A stretch of 64,000 nt of DNA from Saccharina japonica (taxonomy: Eukaryota > Sar > Phaeophyceae > Laminariales > Laminariaceae): assembly GCA_008828725.1 (NCBI GenBank), contig MEHQ01003941.1, positions 47,391 to 111,390 on the forward strand, read 5' to 3'. Of this stretch, positions 10,043 to 20,404 are shown in pieces. The position numbers and the translations under genes were made by a program. Under the pieces are notes generated by a model. The model had not been told where the DNA came from and did no database searches. It saw only the letters and a program-made list of their open reading frames with translations. Positions within the stretch are counted from its first letter, which is position 1. Every line of letters starts with the position of its first letter.

Positions 10043-12612
10043 GCTGAACAGCCCGAGCTACATACCAGAGTACCGTACGCATTTCTGTGCCCTGGTCACG
10101 CCCCCATGTCTCCCACCGGCTTTTGCCTTGCCTAATAGCACTGCCGAAGGGCACCCATGAAAAAGCTTCCCCCATGACCATATGTGACGCATGACGACGA
10201 CGCCGGTACGGTCGCTCCCCGCCGCCCGTCGCATGAGGGAACAGTAGTGTCTGCCTGTGCCTGGGGAACCAGCCGCCACAGTACCTCCCGCGCGAGTCAC
10301 GATGTGCGGGCCCAATGCAATGGAAAGGGGCGGGTCGTGTCGGGGGCGGTGGGGGTGCGAGCCTCCTCCTACTGCCTTGTAGACAGACTCGGATCGACGT
10401 GCAGCAGCAGCAGCAGCAGCAGCAGCAGTCTCAGCAGTCTGAGCATCGCTTCCCGCCATCTGACACACTAAACATGCGCCTGACTGAGTAAACGTAGCAT
10501 TCTTTGTGGGGGCGAGATACGGGAGAGCAAGGCGGGGGGGGGGGCAGGCCGCCGCACGCCGCTGATCGTGTTCATTATTCACCTCCGCCGTTTCTGATGG
10601 GGGGAAAAAAACAAAAAAATGCCTTTTTTTTTTCGCAGGCGGAAGGTACGCCGGTACCGCTCGACGGCGCTCACGTACGAGTTGGTCCATGGAGGATCAC
10701 AACGGTCGAGGGGAAGCCTAAGGCGCCCGAGGTGAGGCTAGGCGCTATCAACCCCCACCCATTTTTTGCCTTGCGTCTGGATCGTTTTATTTTAGCGGCA
10801 TGATCTCTCGGGGTCACGCTGATAAGAGCTCCTCCGCACGAGAACAGGCCCCGTTTGTTCACACGGCCGTTCGTTGTGGTGGGTGGGCGCACGTTCTCTC
10901 CTACGGGCTCAGGCTGCAAAAAAACGCGAAAGAGAGGAGGAGAGACAAAAAAAAATCAGGGAGTTTGGAGTTATACCCCAGACAGCGATAAAAGCTCGGT
11001 CTCGTGTCCGGTTAGAGGTTCCTTTGAAAAGGCTTATAAAGTCACGAAAAGAGAGTTTTTGGGGAAAGTAGTTGACGAAAATGAAAAGCGAGAATTAAAT
11101 TCTCCACGAAATCTGGTCATGCTCATGTCACCCACCCCTTGCGGGAGTTTCGCTGTCACGGAAATAGGTAAGAGATTGTCGTTTAATGACGTGGTACAAG
11201 TGTTGAAAAAAGTGTCGTTCTTGCCGGTACATATAATACGTTTGTCGGGTACGCTTTCCGAGTGGGATGCAGAGAGAGATAAGAGAGAGGGGCGGGCGGG
11301 CGGGCGGGCGGTGGGGGCAAGGACGGTAGAAAATTGAAGGCGCTCGAGAGACAAATCTCCGGGTCTTTGCGTTTCTGCTCTTGATGGCGCGATTGATGTG
11401 GCTGGCGCGTCTTTCGATTGGCGGGATTCGACTGCTATGCTCTCCCCCGTCGTGAAAAAATGAAATAGCAGCCAGGGACACCCGGCGTCTAGATCGAGAA
11501 TATACCCGGTGCGGTAATACACAACCCCCCCCCCCCCCTGTAGGGGTGCGGGGGTCTATGGTCATACGACTACGGCCGTGCACGACATGAACCAACCCCC
11601 CTCCCCCCCCCCTCCTCCTACGTACGCTTCTATAGATGCTTTCCTTCAGCATAACCGAAACCCCCCGCCAGAGCCTAGTTTTTTTGTACCGCCCAACACG
11701 ACAACATTGGCACGCGCGATTTCCCTCCATGCTGCTGTCCCTCCGCCACGCAGGAATTGCAGGGGTGGGAGCGAGGGCGGCCCGCCGTCACCAACATGCC
11801 TCCGTTCAGCTGCATGGACGATTTCATGGCCGGTGATATCAGCTATGCCGTCGCAGTGCCGGACACGCCAGACGCTGCGCTGACAGTCCAGGTGCGGCAC
11901 ACACGTCGTGTGCNNNNNNNNNNNNNNNNNNNNNNNNNNNNNNNNNNNNNNNNNNNNNNNNNNNNNNNNNNNNNNNNNNNNNNNNNNNNNNNNNNNNNNN
12001 NNNNNNNNNNNNNNNNNNNNNNNNNNNNNNNNNNNNNNNNNNNNNNNNNNNNNNNNNNNNNNNNNNNNNNNNNNNNNNNNNNNNNNNNNNNNNNNNNNNN
12101 NNNNNNNNNNNNNNNNNNNNNNNNNNNNNNNNNNNNNNNNNNNNNNNNNNNNNNNNNNNCATGCAGACTTGCTTGGAGTTGTAGGGTTTTGTCGTGTTTT
12201 TTTTTTCCTGCTTCGCGTCTCCTGTCAGGAGCGGACTGGTCCAACCGTTTCGTACGCTCACATTGTTGCCTTGAGCGTCTGTGTATCCACTCACCTACCC
12301 ACCCACCCGCCCGCCCGCCCGCCCGCCCGCCCGTCTCCCCCGCAACCCCCTTTCATTTCCTCCCCCCGAACCCGTGCCCGCTTCCGACGTCGCCCTCCCG
12401 CTACACAGCCTGGTGCCCGGGCGAGAGCCGCTGCCTGGCGAGACGTCGATCCCCGCGTGCGCCGCGGGCTTCCGCTGGTGGCCCCGCCCCGCTCTCGCGA
12501 CGCCGTTCCTCTCGTAGAAACCGGGGCTAGGGTAGTCATCGTGAGGCTTACGTACATGGGCGAGGGTCTGAGGGCGAAGGGTACGTCCGATACTGGGGAG
12601 GGGAGCGAGTAA
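3748..12612 (+). CDS. tilS: tRNA(Ile)-lysidine synthetase-like PP-loop protein (TilS family)
   Basis: Nine exons: about 3748-3959, 5040-5218, 6317-6477, 8079-8248, 8905-9040, 9378-9488, 10639-10731, 11754-11891 and 12409-12612 (stop at 12610). Counted from ATG 3748 the sum is 1404 nt, 467 codons plus stop, with every join in phase. The PP-loop SGGVDSMAL lies in exon 1, followed by GIHIDYGNR; exon 2 has GHHEGDVEENVLTNLIKG and exon 3 FGVPYFKDTTPSW, all diagnostic of TilS, which uses ATP and lysine to modify C34 of tRNA-Ile(CAU) in bacteria and organelles. The frame is open back to 3604 without another ATG, so the true start, probably with a targeting peptide, may be in an upstream exon. Intron 3 contains the large inverted repeat, intron 6 a CAG-rich minisatellite, intron 7 a dispersed repeat and intron 8 the 246-N gap, where a further exon could hide. 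Confidence 0.82.
4874..4966 (+). repeat. Poly-C-terminated dispersed repeat, 5'-truncated copy
   Basis: Matches the family core (CCCGGCAT, GGGATGCGAGG, CTATGGTCATA, GACTACGGCCATGCATGACA, GAGTACACC) and ends in a C run. It starts at the CCCGGCAT point. It lies in TilS intron 1. Confidence 0.85.
5206..5400 (+). repeat. Duplicated segment containing the TilS exon 2 splice donor
   Basis: The exon 2 end and donor, GAGCTGGCAG followed by GTGGGTGGTGG, occurs at 5209-5229 and is repeated at about 5317-5338, followed in both cases by TGTGTAGCGGCTGTGAGGG-like sequence. A second potential donor therefore lies about 108 bp downstream. Confidence 0.75.
5395..5711 (+). repeat. GGTGTT minisatellite and 91-bp tandem duplication
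   Basis: Runs of GGTGTT occupy 5398-5548. A unit running through GACCTCAAGCTGTCGCTAGG to GGCGAGGGAGGGCGGATAG occurs twice with a 91-bp offset (5547 and 5638), with no difference noticed by eye. Intronic in TilS. Confidence 0.85.
6529..6529. other. Single ambiguous base at the palindrome boundary
   Basis: The only isolated N in the window. It lies two bases before the first base of the long inverted repeat, which points to an assembly or sequencing join. Confidence 0.9.
7159..7263 (-). mobile_element. Inverted-arm copy of the GGGGCCATAGTAAATA MITE
   Basis: Mirror image of the element at 7601-7705 produced by the long inverted repeat. It is not an independent insertion. Confidence 0.8.
7443..7593 (-). 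other. Unidentified ORF fragment inside TilS intron 3
   Basis: On the minus strand an ORF reads MRLEEIRYGAALEWLI..., then FALPDKFTYINVDYRTLEH, before dissolving into the C-rich spacer. Its composition is protein-like rather than low complexity. It begins directly beside the MITE at 7601-7705, so it may be a scrap of a captured or transposon gene. An opposite-strand duplicate (7271-7421) exists because of the inverted repeat and differs by one residue (INF versus INV). No family is recognised. Confidence 0.3.
7601..7705. mobile_element. MITE with GGGRCCATAGTAAATA / TATTTACTATGGCCCC termini
   Basis: A 105-bp AT-rich segment starting GGGGACCATAGTAAATAC and ending CCTATTTACTATGGCCCCT. The ends are inverted repeats and there is no coding capacity. 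A diverged second member lies at 57666-57760, which shows that it is a mobile family. A clear target duplication could not be defined. Confidence 0.65.
7818..7897. repeat. (CAA/CAG)n tract
   Basis: Mixed CAA/CAG trinucleotide tract in the right arm of the inverted repeat, mirrored at 6967-7046. Intronic. Confidence 0.9.
9161..9216. repeat. (CCT)n microsatellite
   Basis: Pure CCT run in TilS intron 5. Confidence 0.9.
9530..10047 (+). repeat. CAG-rich minisatellite in TilS intron 6
   Basis: Over 500 bp of irregular units built from CACCATCAGCAAGCAACAGC plus extra CAG triplets, with AAGC slips. Two reading frames stay open (Ser/Gln/Ala-rich) through the tract, but exon 6 ends at 9488 with a good GTAAGA donor and the next exon starts at 10639, so this is intronic. 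Confidence 0.85.
10402..10428. repeat. (CAG)n microsatellite
   Basis: About eight CAG units in TilS intron 6. Confidence 0.8.
11539..11612 (+). repeat. Poly-C-terminated dispersed repeat, short copy
   Basis: Starts at the GTAGGGGTGCG point of the family, contains CTATGGTCATACGACTACGG, and ends in interrupted C runs. In TilS intron 7. Confidence 0.85.
11914..12159. other. Assembly gap (246 Ns)
   Basis: Run of N inside TilS intron 8, between the exons at 11754-11891 and 12409-12612. An undetected exon is possible, although the flanking exons join in phase 0 without one. Confidence 1.
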
Positions 12613-12711
12613 GGTCGCTTGCGATGGGTTGTGGTGCTGTCTGTTGTTTTGGCCGTGTAGGTTAAGGGCCGAGTGGCGGTGGTGTCGGTGATGGTGATGG
12701 TGAAGGTGGTA

Positions 12712-12744
<33 letters not shown>

Positions 12745-13964
12745 GGGGTAAGAAAGTAAGAAAGCTCGTAAGAGTTGTGTTTGGTTTGTGCTGTGCTGTG
12801 TGCAGCTCGTTCGGTAGTTCGTGGTAGGGTGTAAGATCAGATAGGAAGCGTTTTTTGTTTTCGTTTAGTTTTTTTTTCTTTTTTTGTCGTCTTCTTCTGC
12901 TGGGAATGGTGTGTGTCTATCTCTCTTTTGATAAAAAAAGAGCGTTGCGGCGTTGATTTTCACTCGCAAGATATATAAAAAATAAAGATAAAAAATCGCG
13001 AGCGAAGAGACTCGCTCGCGTCCCGAAAACTCGCGAGCGAATGTAGTAGTAGTTATTCGTGACTGGATGCCCCCCAATTTTATGCGCTGATAATCGTTCG
13101 TAGTTCCTTGACCTTTTCTTTCTTAGGCTTGGTCGTTCGCGCTGTCTCCGTCTTCAACGTGGGACTTTTTGGGGGTGCTCCGTGCTTGGCGAGGGTTGAG
13201 TAGAGCTTGCGGTCTCGCCGAGCTTGGCGCTGCGTTCGGTTTTGGGAAGCTTAGCTGATCATGTTCTGAAATAAACTATTAATAGCATAAAATTTGTGCT
13301 TGTATATTAATGTATATGTTTAGGAAAAATCATGATCGATCGATGTGCTTGCTGCTTACCTTTTGGCGTGTTGGCTTGCTTGTTAGTTCCCGGTGGATGG
13401 TAGCTCTTCCGCCCCCCCTTATACGGAACGTGATACATCGTACATACTTGCCCGCCATTACTACTGCTGTACGAACTCGTGTTCTTGTTTGCTGAGCGGC
13501 TGAGCGCCCTGCTGATGCGATGAGAAAGCAGCCATTCCGAGAAAAAAACGGGGCGAAAACCGCCAAAGCAAGCGGCCGAGCGGGGGGAGGGGGGTCATGT
13601 GACCCGTACCCCTCAATGAAAAAATAGTAATTGGATGTTCTCCTTGTATTCTCCTGTCGACCTTAGGTCATGTCCCCCGGGGAGGCGCTTTCTAGACCAG
13701 GATTGGTGTTTTTTGTTGCGGACGAGACCCGGGAATAGATACACCTTCCCGTCGACGTCATCATAGTTGTCTCTCGCTCATGCATCATGCTTTTGCTTTA
13801 GAAGCGAAAATGTCGCAGCTGTACGAGTGAATACCGGGGGGCCATGTGGATCTGTACCCCTGGGTTTGTGTCTCGCTTGTGCGCTCTTAGGTTAAAGCTG
13901 AACAGCGAAACGGTAAGGTAGGTACCATAGTGTATAGCACCACACTTATTGGTGCGGCAACGCC

Positions 13965-14075
13965 GCATGTCACGTGCAAGGCACTGTGGGAGCGCAGGGG
14001 GGGTGAGGCTGCAGTGGGCGGGAAGCAGATAAGGCCGCATGCATGTCACGTGCAAGGCGTTGTGGGAGCTGAGGG
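13965..14075 (+). repeat. Imperfect tandem duplication of about 76 bp
   Basis: CATGTCACGTGCAAGGC followed by a GTGGGAG G-rich tail occurs at about 13967 and again at about 14043. The second copy ends in a long G run (14082-14100). Confidence 0.7.
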
Positions 14076-14863
14076 AGAGGGGGAGGGGGGGGGGGGGGGG
14101 GCTGAAGTGGGCGGAGACAGTTGGGCGGAAGGGGGAAGTGAAGTGACAAAAGCCAGGGCAGCCTCAATCTTCCATTAACAATCTAGCGGTGGTGATTGAT
14201 GTTACCAGCGGAAACGCTTTTCCTACGGTTGGTTTCAGGTCCGAATCCTGACTAGTTACTCTCGCCTGGTGTTTCCCCCCCCGAAGAGTTTCGGGGGCGC
14301 AAAGCGCGGGCGTTTTGAGACTGCTGCAGGCAACGTCGACAAGATGCCATACGCGCGGCCAAAAACTAAGCGCAATGTTAAGCATCGTTCGTACATAGCA
14401 AGTAGAAGACGAGCGTCGAAAATAACCGGACCCAAAGCGCGATGAAATGTGCCAGGCAAGATCCGGGGTAGGGGGCGGGGGAGGGGGAAGAGAGAGGGGG
14501 CCAGGAGGCCCATTGTATGCCGTGTTCTCGGGATTTTGGTTTAGCGGTGCATCCACAGAGCTAAAAGCGGAGGAATATAATAATGTACATGCGATAGAGT
14601 AAAAGTCGAGGCGGAAACGTGGAGCTCGTTCGTGACGGTTTTCTGGCGCCAGTCCTCCTCCTACGTTCCTAGGCATTCCTCTGACGATATGACATTGTGT
14701 ACGATACAGTAATATCGCGAAACGATCCTGCAGCTACGGTAGTTAGTAGCTGTTGTACCGTGGCCCGCATGTGACGTTTCCCGAAACCTAACGCAACATG
14801 CGTGCGAGGTGGTTAGGGCTGCGGCATCGCCCACCCACCCGGGCCTGGGAGTGACTGTTCGAT

Positions 14864-14890
14864 CCAATGGGGGATGACATCCCCCATTGG
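14864..14890. repeat. Perfect 13-bp inverted repeat (hairpin)
   Basis: CCAATGGGGGATG, one A, then CATCCCCCATTGG. The flanking GATC and TTCGATC suggest a longer imperfect palindrome. It lies between two convergent genes. Confidence 0.85.
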
Positions 14891-15440
14891 TTCGATCGTC
14901 CCGCCCAGGAATGACCCAGGAAAAAGCACGAACAACGCCGACTGAAAACCAAAACAAAACAAAAAACAGGAAACATAAAAGTGTCGGACCCGGACGAATC
15001 ACTCACTGACAAGAGATTGATGGGAGCGTGATGGAGGCGGTTTCTGTAGTCGTTGCCCGTACGTGTGTACCGACCAGCCGCTGGCCAGAGGGTGTAGTCG
15101 CGATGGTTGGGGGCGAGCTGAAACCAGCCCCCTTCCCGGTGCAGCGGGCACAAAACTGGTAGACGGCGTCTTGTTAACTACTAATGTTGTTGTAGCACAA
15201 CACCCAGCGCCAGAGAAAAAAATGGCAATGCTTGGTAGGTTTTTAGTGCGCGCGGGACGAATGCGTGGTGGGCATTCCTCAACCGGGTCTCTGTACCAAG
15301 CGCGGCAATCGGCATATGCTGCCCCCGCTTCCCCTATTAATAGTGCTTTGGCGGCCACTTGGTGGTTTTTAAGCGCGCAAGCCGGATGTCGTCGCCGTCA
15401 TAGGTTTTGCACAAAGAGGCGCGCGGGGCGGGGAGGGGGT

Positions 15441-15563
15441 GGGGGGGGCGTCATCATGTCGTGCATGGCCAAAGTCGTATGTATGGCCATAGACCCTCGC
15501 ATCCCTACAATGCCGGGACGGAGCCCGTTGGTTTTTCACCAACCAGGCAGACATTGCTTGCAC
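15441..15563 (-). repeat. Poly-C-terminated dispersed repeat
   Basis: Minus-orientation copy: a G run, then a CATGCATGGCC-like core, CCATAGACCCTCGCATCCC, TACAATGCCGGGACGGAG and a CACCAACCAGGCAGACATTG end. Confidence 0.9.
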
Positions 15564-15587
15564 CGCGGCCGGGCGGAGACTCAGACG

Positions 15588-15690
15588 GGGGGGGGGCTCA
15601 TGTCGTGCGTGGCCGTAGCGTATGACTCTAGCCCCTCGCATCCCTACGATGCCGGGACGGAACAAGTCGGGTTTTCACCGACCATCCCTA
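15588..15690 (-). repeat. Poly-C-terminated dispersed repeat
   Basis: Second of three successive minus copies: a G run, CATGTCGTGCGTGGCCGTAG, then CCCTCGCATCCCTACGATGC and TCGGGTTTTCACCGACC. It is followed directly by a scrap of the same repeat (CATCCCTACAATGCGCGG). Confidence 0.9.
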
Positions 15691-15699
15691 CAATGCGCG

Positions 15700-15965
15700 G
15701 GGGGGGGGGGTATTCATGTCACCATGTCAGCAGGCCGTAGTATAGTAACCATACTGTAGACCCTCGTATCCCTACAATGCCGGGACGGAGCACGTCAGGT
15801 TTTCACCGACCAGGCAGACATTGCTAGAGCACCAAACGCGCAGCCAAGAGCGCGAAGCGCCGTGAGGTGTTGTAGAGCGAGCTGCATTCCTATTAATAGT
15901 GAGGCCGATTCCGGCACCTCACGCGTATGTTCTCGCTTATGGATGGCAGCTTTGAATGGGGCGGG
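15700..15965 (-). repeat. Poly-C-terminated dispersed repeat, long copy with TACTGTA insertion
   Basis: One of the longest copies. It runs from the G run through the core and the GCGCGAAGCGCCGTGAGGTG segment, then past GAGCTGCATTCC to a GGATGGCAGCTTTGAATG segment shared with the copy at 22024. At 15752-15758 it reads TACTGTA where other copies have TA, a 5-bp insertion. Confidence 0.9.
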
Positions 15966-18924
15966 GGGGCGATCAATGTTGGGTCGGGGGCACTGTCGGG
16001 AAACGTTTTTGTCCGTGGTCCGGATGTTGGTCCGGATAGGAAATCATGGTTTTGGTGACTTGTCCGCGGTCTGGAGCAGCAAGGGAAGGGACAGCAAGGC
16101 TTGAAATATCCGAACGTTTGGTCCACTGTCGGGCAACGCGCCGCTGCTGCTGCGGAGCTGCGGACGTACACATGCCTCCGCGCGCGGCAATGGGCTGTTG
16201 GCCTTGTTTTTTTTTGCCACTGCCACCTGTGTGTGGCTTTGAGGGGCCTCGATCGCATCGAAATGGAAGGAACCAAAATGAGAGGGAGGTGCTTTATCAC
16301 ATATATATATATCCGACCGAATGGTTGATTGTCACTGTACAAGGCGAATAGAAACAAACCCGAACCCTAAGCCAATCCGATCAGATCCATCCACAATCAT
16401 TGGTTGGCGTTATTCCGTTTGTCTCGTACATACTGTACCTCAATCAACCGATGCATAGGATCGAATAGTAAGTGGTTTGTTAAGCTCTACCGACCAAAAT
16501 ATCATTCTTAAAAAAAACAACGTGATCGGCGAGAGAAGCTTGATGCATGAGAACTTGCTCCCACGGACTCTTGATGCAGAACACAACGAACCGTTGCTTC
16601 GTCTCAGGAGGGGCGAGTCAAAAACCTTGAAATCGGCATGATCTCGACGCCACTTCGCCTTCCACAGTCGGAATAGAGAGATGTATGTATGAATGTATCC
16701 TTGGGAGTATTACTATTTGCTGGAATGTACCCTTGATGCACTGCAATCTCCTCAGCTCTGCAGAGGCTATATACTGGGCGTGCTTTGCATCCCCAGCCCC
16801 CGCCCCTATCGAGAAACACGCCCGCCCGCGGAACCAATTGCGCCGCTTAGAAGCAATAAAGCGGGAGCACGGCCACGCCGGACATACCGACGCCAAAATG
16901 TAAAATGCAACCAAGCGCATCAGCTATCTGTGCGTATATATATAAAAAAACGGAATGCTGTTCGTGGTAGCGCTATTGATACAGCCTCTTCCAAGAGAAC
17001 GCATCGCACTACATACAGCACAACAATACGTGTGAGCTCGTCGAAAACAAAAACTAAAAAAAAATCATCGCTCCCCATCACCAAGAGACCTTTTATCATT
17101 CAAAATTCCGGCCCCGATTAGGCTGGATTCGGAAGACGCCAAGGGGATCGTTAGGCTTGTCAAGAACCTTCACGCACTTTCACCACGCACGTACATACTA
17201 ATGTAGTGCTACTGCTGTACTGAAAAATACAAAAAAAATACAAAAAAACATGACAAGAAAAAAAAAAAGACGACACAAGTGGACGGCAAATAAAACTTCG
17301 CATCAAGGCACCGTGCGCTCCTCGAAGTTACGAGTAGGAACATCAGGCGACACGACACGATGATGGACTCCACTTGCCATTAAGTACACACTCATATCAC
17401 AGAAAACATAGTCCGTACTTCTGTACGAACTCCTACCCATTTGAGAAAAAACAGGTACACCAGCAGTAGCCCGTGCGCCCCCCCCTTCAATACCCACCTT
17501 TCCGTGTGGGTGGGAGAGGCAGGCGGCGCAACAAAAAAAAAGCCAACCTAACGAAACAATAAAAAAAAAAAAAAACAAACAAACAAACAAAAACGAAAAT
17601 TCTCGCCTCAAAACCTATTTATACACAAAAACATACACACCCAGGTCGAGACGAGTCTATTTGCAGACACGTGCAGTCTTCTACAGGTCGCGCCAAACGG
17701 CGCGATTCCGTCGAGAGTGCAGCGCGGCGCAAACCGCTGCAAGCATCCGAGATAAGAAAAAAAAAAAAAAAACAGCGACAGTCATTCGCAGCACATGCAC
17801 ACATGCACCCACCCACGATTCCACCAACCCACACCACCCACCCATCCAGCCACCCAGCCAACAGAACCAGACGCTCCCACAACGTAAATTGTCTCTCGCT
17901 CTCTCTCTCTCTTTCTCTCTCTCACTCTATCCTCCTCACGCGCCCAGAGCACGACCAAAAGCGCTAACCACCGGTACCACCAGCGCGGCTCCCCGTTAGG
18001 CCTCTCTGCCGCAAGCGCTGTTTTTCCGGCGCAATCTCCTCGAAGACGAGCAACGTACAAGCGGCGGAATCACCTACCGGAGCGGCAGGTATCACCACAG
18101 CAGCCGACCCGACCCGACCCGACCCGACCCGCAAAAACCTGACAAAAGTCACCCCCGGAGACAATCAATCGGGACACACCGAACCGAGAATTTTCGAAAA
18201 AGAGGGCAGGTAGAGGTAGGTGCGTGCGTGCGCTTGCAGCACGCCAGGCCTCTCTCCTAACAAAAAAGAAAAAGAAAAAAAAAGAGGGCGGTAAGAGGGC
18301 GGTGCAGGGCGCTCTCCTCGTCCTATTCAACCTAACTAAGGCGACAAATGCGCGCTGTTGCTCTTCTTCGTAAACATGCTAATCATAGCTCCCGTGGCAA
18401 ACCGCGACTGCTTCGGAGGTAAAAAAACAGCGCAGATATCGGCGGCGACAACGGCTTGGTCGACACACCAACAAAACACCAAAAACAACCCCCCCCCCCA
18501 AAAAAAAAACACACGCCTAAGTAGAAAAACACGCCCACGAGCACCCCAAGTTATGATGGTCTGATGCCAAACGGCGAAAACGATACCCCCCCCATACACC
18601 CCTTCTCCTCCCCCTCCCCCTACTCCTCCCTCTCCCTCCCTCCCTCCCTCCCCTTCCGCGCTAAAACAACACGGTCGGCTTTCTTCTCGGCGTTCTATTG
18701 ATCCCCTAGTGCGCTAAGATTAAGGTTTTCCTTTCGTTAAACGCCGACAAAGGGCACGCGGCCAGCAAGCCCCCCCGCCGATCAAACAACCATGCTCCGC
18801 CCTTACGCGAAATTGTCTCGTCAAGAGACTCTCACGCGGGAGGAGCAGGCAAGCGCTTAAAAGACCAAGACATCTACTCAACAGTGCTATCCGGGAGCCG
18901 TCGGAACGAACGGTGTCCGACGTT

Positions 18925-18926
<2 letters not shown>

Positions 18927-18989
<63 letters not shown>
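18927..18989. repeat. Poly-C tract, 63 nt
   Basis: The longest uninterrupted homopolymer in the window. Other long C tracts follow at 19455-19490 and 19531-19553. Confidence 0.95.
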
Positions 18990-19453
18990 TACTCTCTAAA
19001 TCTCGTCTTTCTTCACTGCGCTGCGCTACCACAAAATATTCAACAGAGTAGTAGCCCTGCACCATCTGGAAACCAATCGACCTAACCAGGTAAAATGTTC
19101 TACGCGCTGTCGGCCGGTCTAATACTAAATAAACCACCGATGGCAAAAATCTACCGTGTCTATCGCTTCGCCTTCCGGTCGGTCGGTCAACTCGAAAAGC
19201 GCAAAACACGCCTCTTTGTAACCATCCGCGCGGACAGGGGGCGCACTTTTCCACAACCCCCCCCGGTGCGCACGTGGGCGGCTCCCCCCCCCCCCCCCCC
19301 TCCCCCGAAACTCAACTCGGAAAATAACAAAACCCACTATTATATACGTTTTATTTATTATTCCTGAAAATATTGAAAAAAAATACTGCCGCGCCATACC
19401 CCCCCGAGGATTCACATGATCATTTTTTACTTAAACCTTGTCTTTTCTTCGCC

Positions 19454-19454
<1 letters not shown>

Positions 19455-19492
<38 letters not shown>

Positions 19493-19553
19493 GATCTCAA
19501 AGATCTTTTTTTTTTTAACCCTTTTTTTTTTTCCCCCCCCCCCCCCCCCCCCC
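19455..19553. repeat. Poly-C tracts separated by a T-rich segment
   Basis: 36 Cs at 19455-19490 and a second C run at about 19533-19553, separated by T-rich sequence. Confidence 0.9.
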
Positions 19554-20257
19554 GCCGCCTGTGCTTCCCCTTGGTTCCTTTCCCTTTCCCAAAACTATTC
19601 GTTTTCTGTCGAGCACTGGGTTCACCTAAACAGCGTTCTCTAAAAACGGTCGCCGGCTTTGCGTCGGATAAAAGAAGCAACCCAGCCTATAACCCTACAC
19701 TACCAAAACGACGTTACCAATGAAAACGGCAGGAATCGGGACAAAAAAAGGGACGCATTTACAAACACCTAGGCGGCTACCACGACGCCCCGCGATCCCG
19801 CGGGACCACCCGACAGGCGAAACCCTGAAAATCGCACGATACCCCAAACCCCTCGCAAAACACGCTGCGTACGTATAATATGATAGCGGAAATATATATT
19901 TTTTTTCAGGCAGGAAAACATGGAACGTATCGGCTGTGACCGAAAAAAACAAAAAACAAAACAAAACAAAAACAAAAACAATTCCCCCGCTACCCCAAAA
20001 CCCTCGTTTGTCCTCTACTGCCCCTCTTTCCATTGAAAACCCGGGGCATCTCGTACAAACTACCCAAAAAGGTGGGACGAAATCTTGGAAAACTTAAAAA
20101 TCTTAAAACAAAACATGGGCGGATATAATCTATAGCGTGCGAACGTCGAAAACGATAAAGGCGACAGATAAGTCTGCGGGACCCCGTTCTGCTATTGGGG
20201 TTTTCCCACGCAACCGCTTCCTAATACTGCTACCGCTGCGAACACAAGTCTACTCCC

Positions 20258-20380
20258 GACATGCTCCCGTCCCGGCATTGTAGGGATGCGAGGGTCTATG
20301 GTCATACGACTACGGCCATGCATGAAAATGGAGTACACCCCCCCCTAAAAAAGGAAGGGACCCCCCCCCCCCCCCCCCAC
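20258..20380 (+). repeat. Poly-C-terminated dispersed repeat
   Basis: Clean copy starting CATGCTCCCGTCCCGGCATT and ending GGAGTACACC, a C run, a short A-rich interruption and a second C run. It lies just downstream of the lipase gene stop codon. Confidence 0.9.
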
Positions 20381-20404
20381 ATAAGGCTACGTATCCCGGG
20401 ACCG

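Larger units (their letters stand above)
12613..20404. other. Convergent intergenic region without supported genes
   Basis: This region separates the 3' ends of TilS (+) and the lipase gene (-). It has a (GGC)n run near 12714-12741, an AT-rich stretch around 12840-13320 with an AATAAA at about 13271, an imperfect duplication (13965-14075), a perfect hairpin (14864-14890), four poly-C-terminated repeat copies, CT repeats (17889-17925) and very long poly-C tracts between 18900 and 19560. The ORFs in it are short and compositionally biased. Part of it is probably 3' UTR of the two flanking genes. Confidence 0.6.

Noticed and set aside
9299..10160. Two long overlapping Ser/Gln/Ala-rich ORFs
   Set aside because: They are read-through of the intronic CAG minisatellite; good donor and acceptor sites on both sides place this in TilS intron 6.
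12613..20404. Many small ORFs in the convergent intergenic region
   Set aside because: Short, biased by homopolymers and dispersed repeats, without recognisable domains or phase-consistent splice partners.
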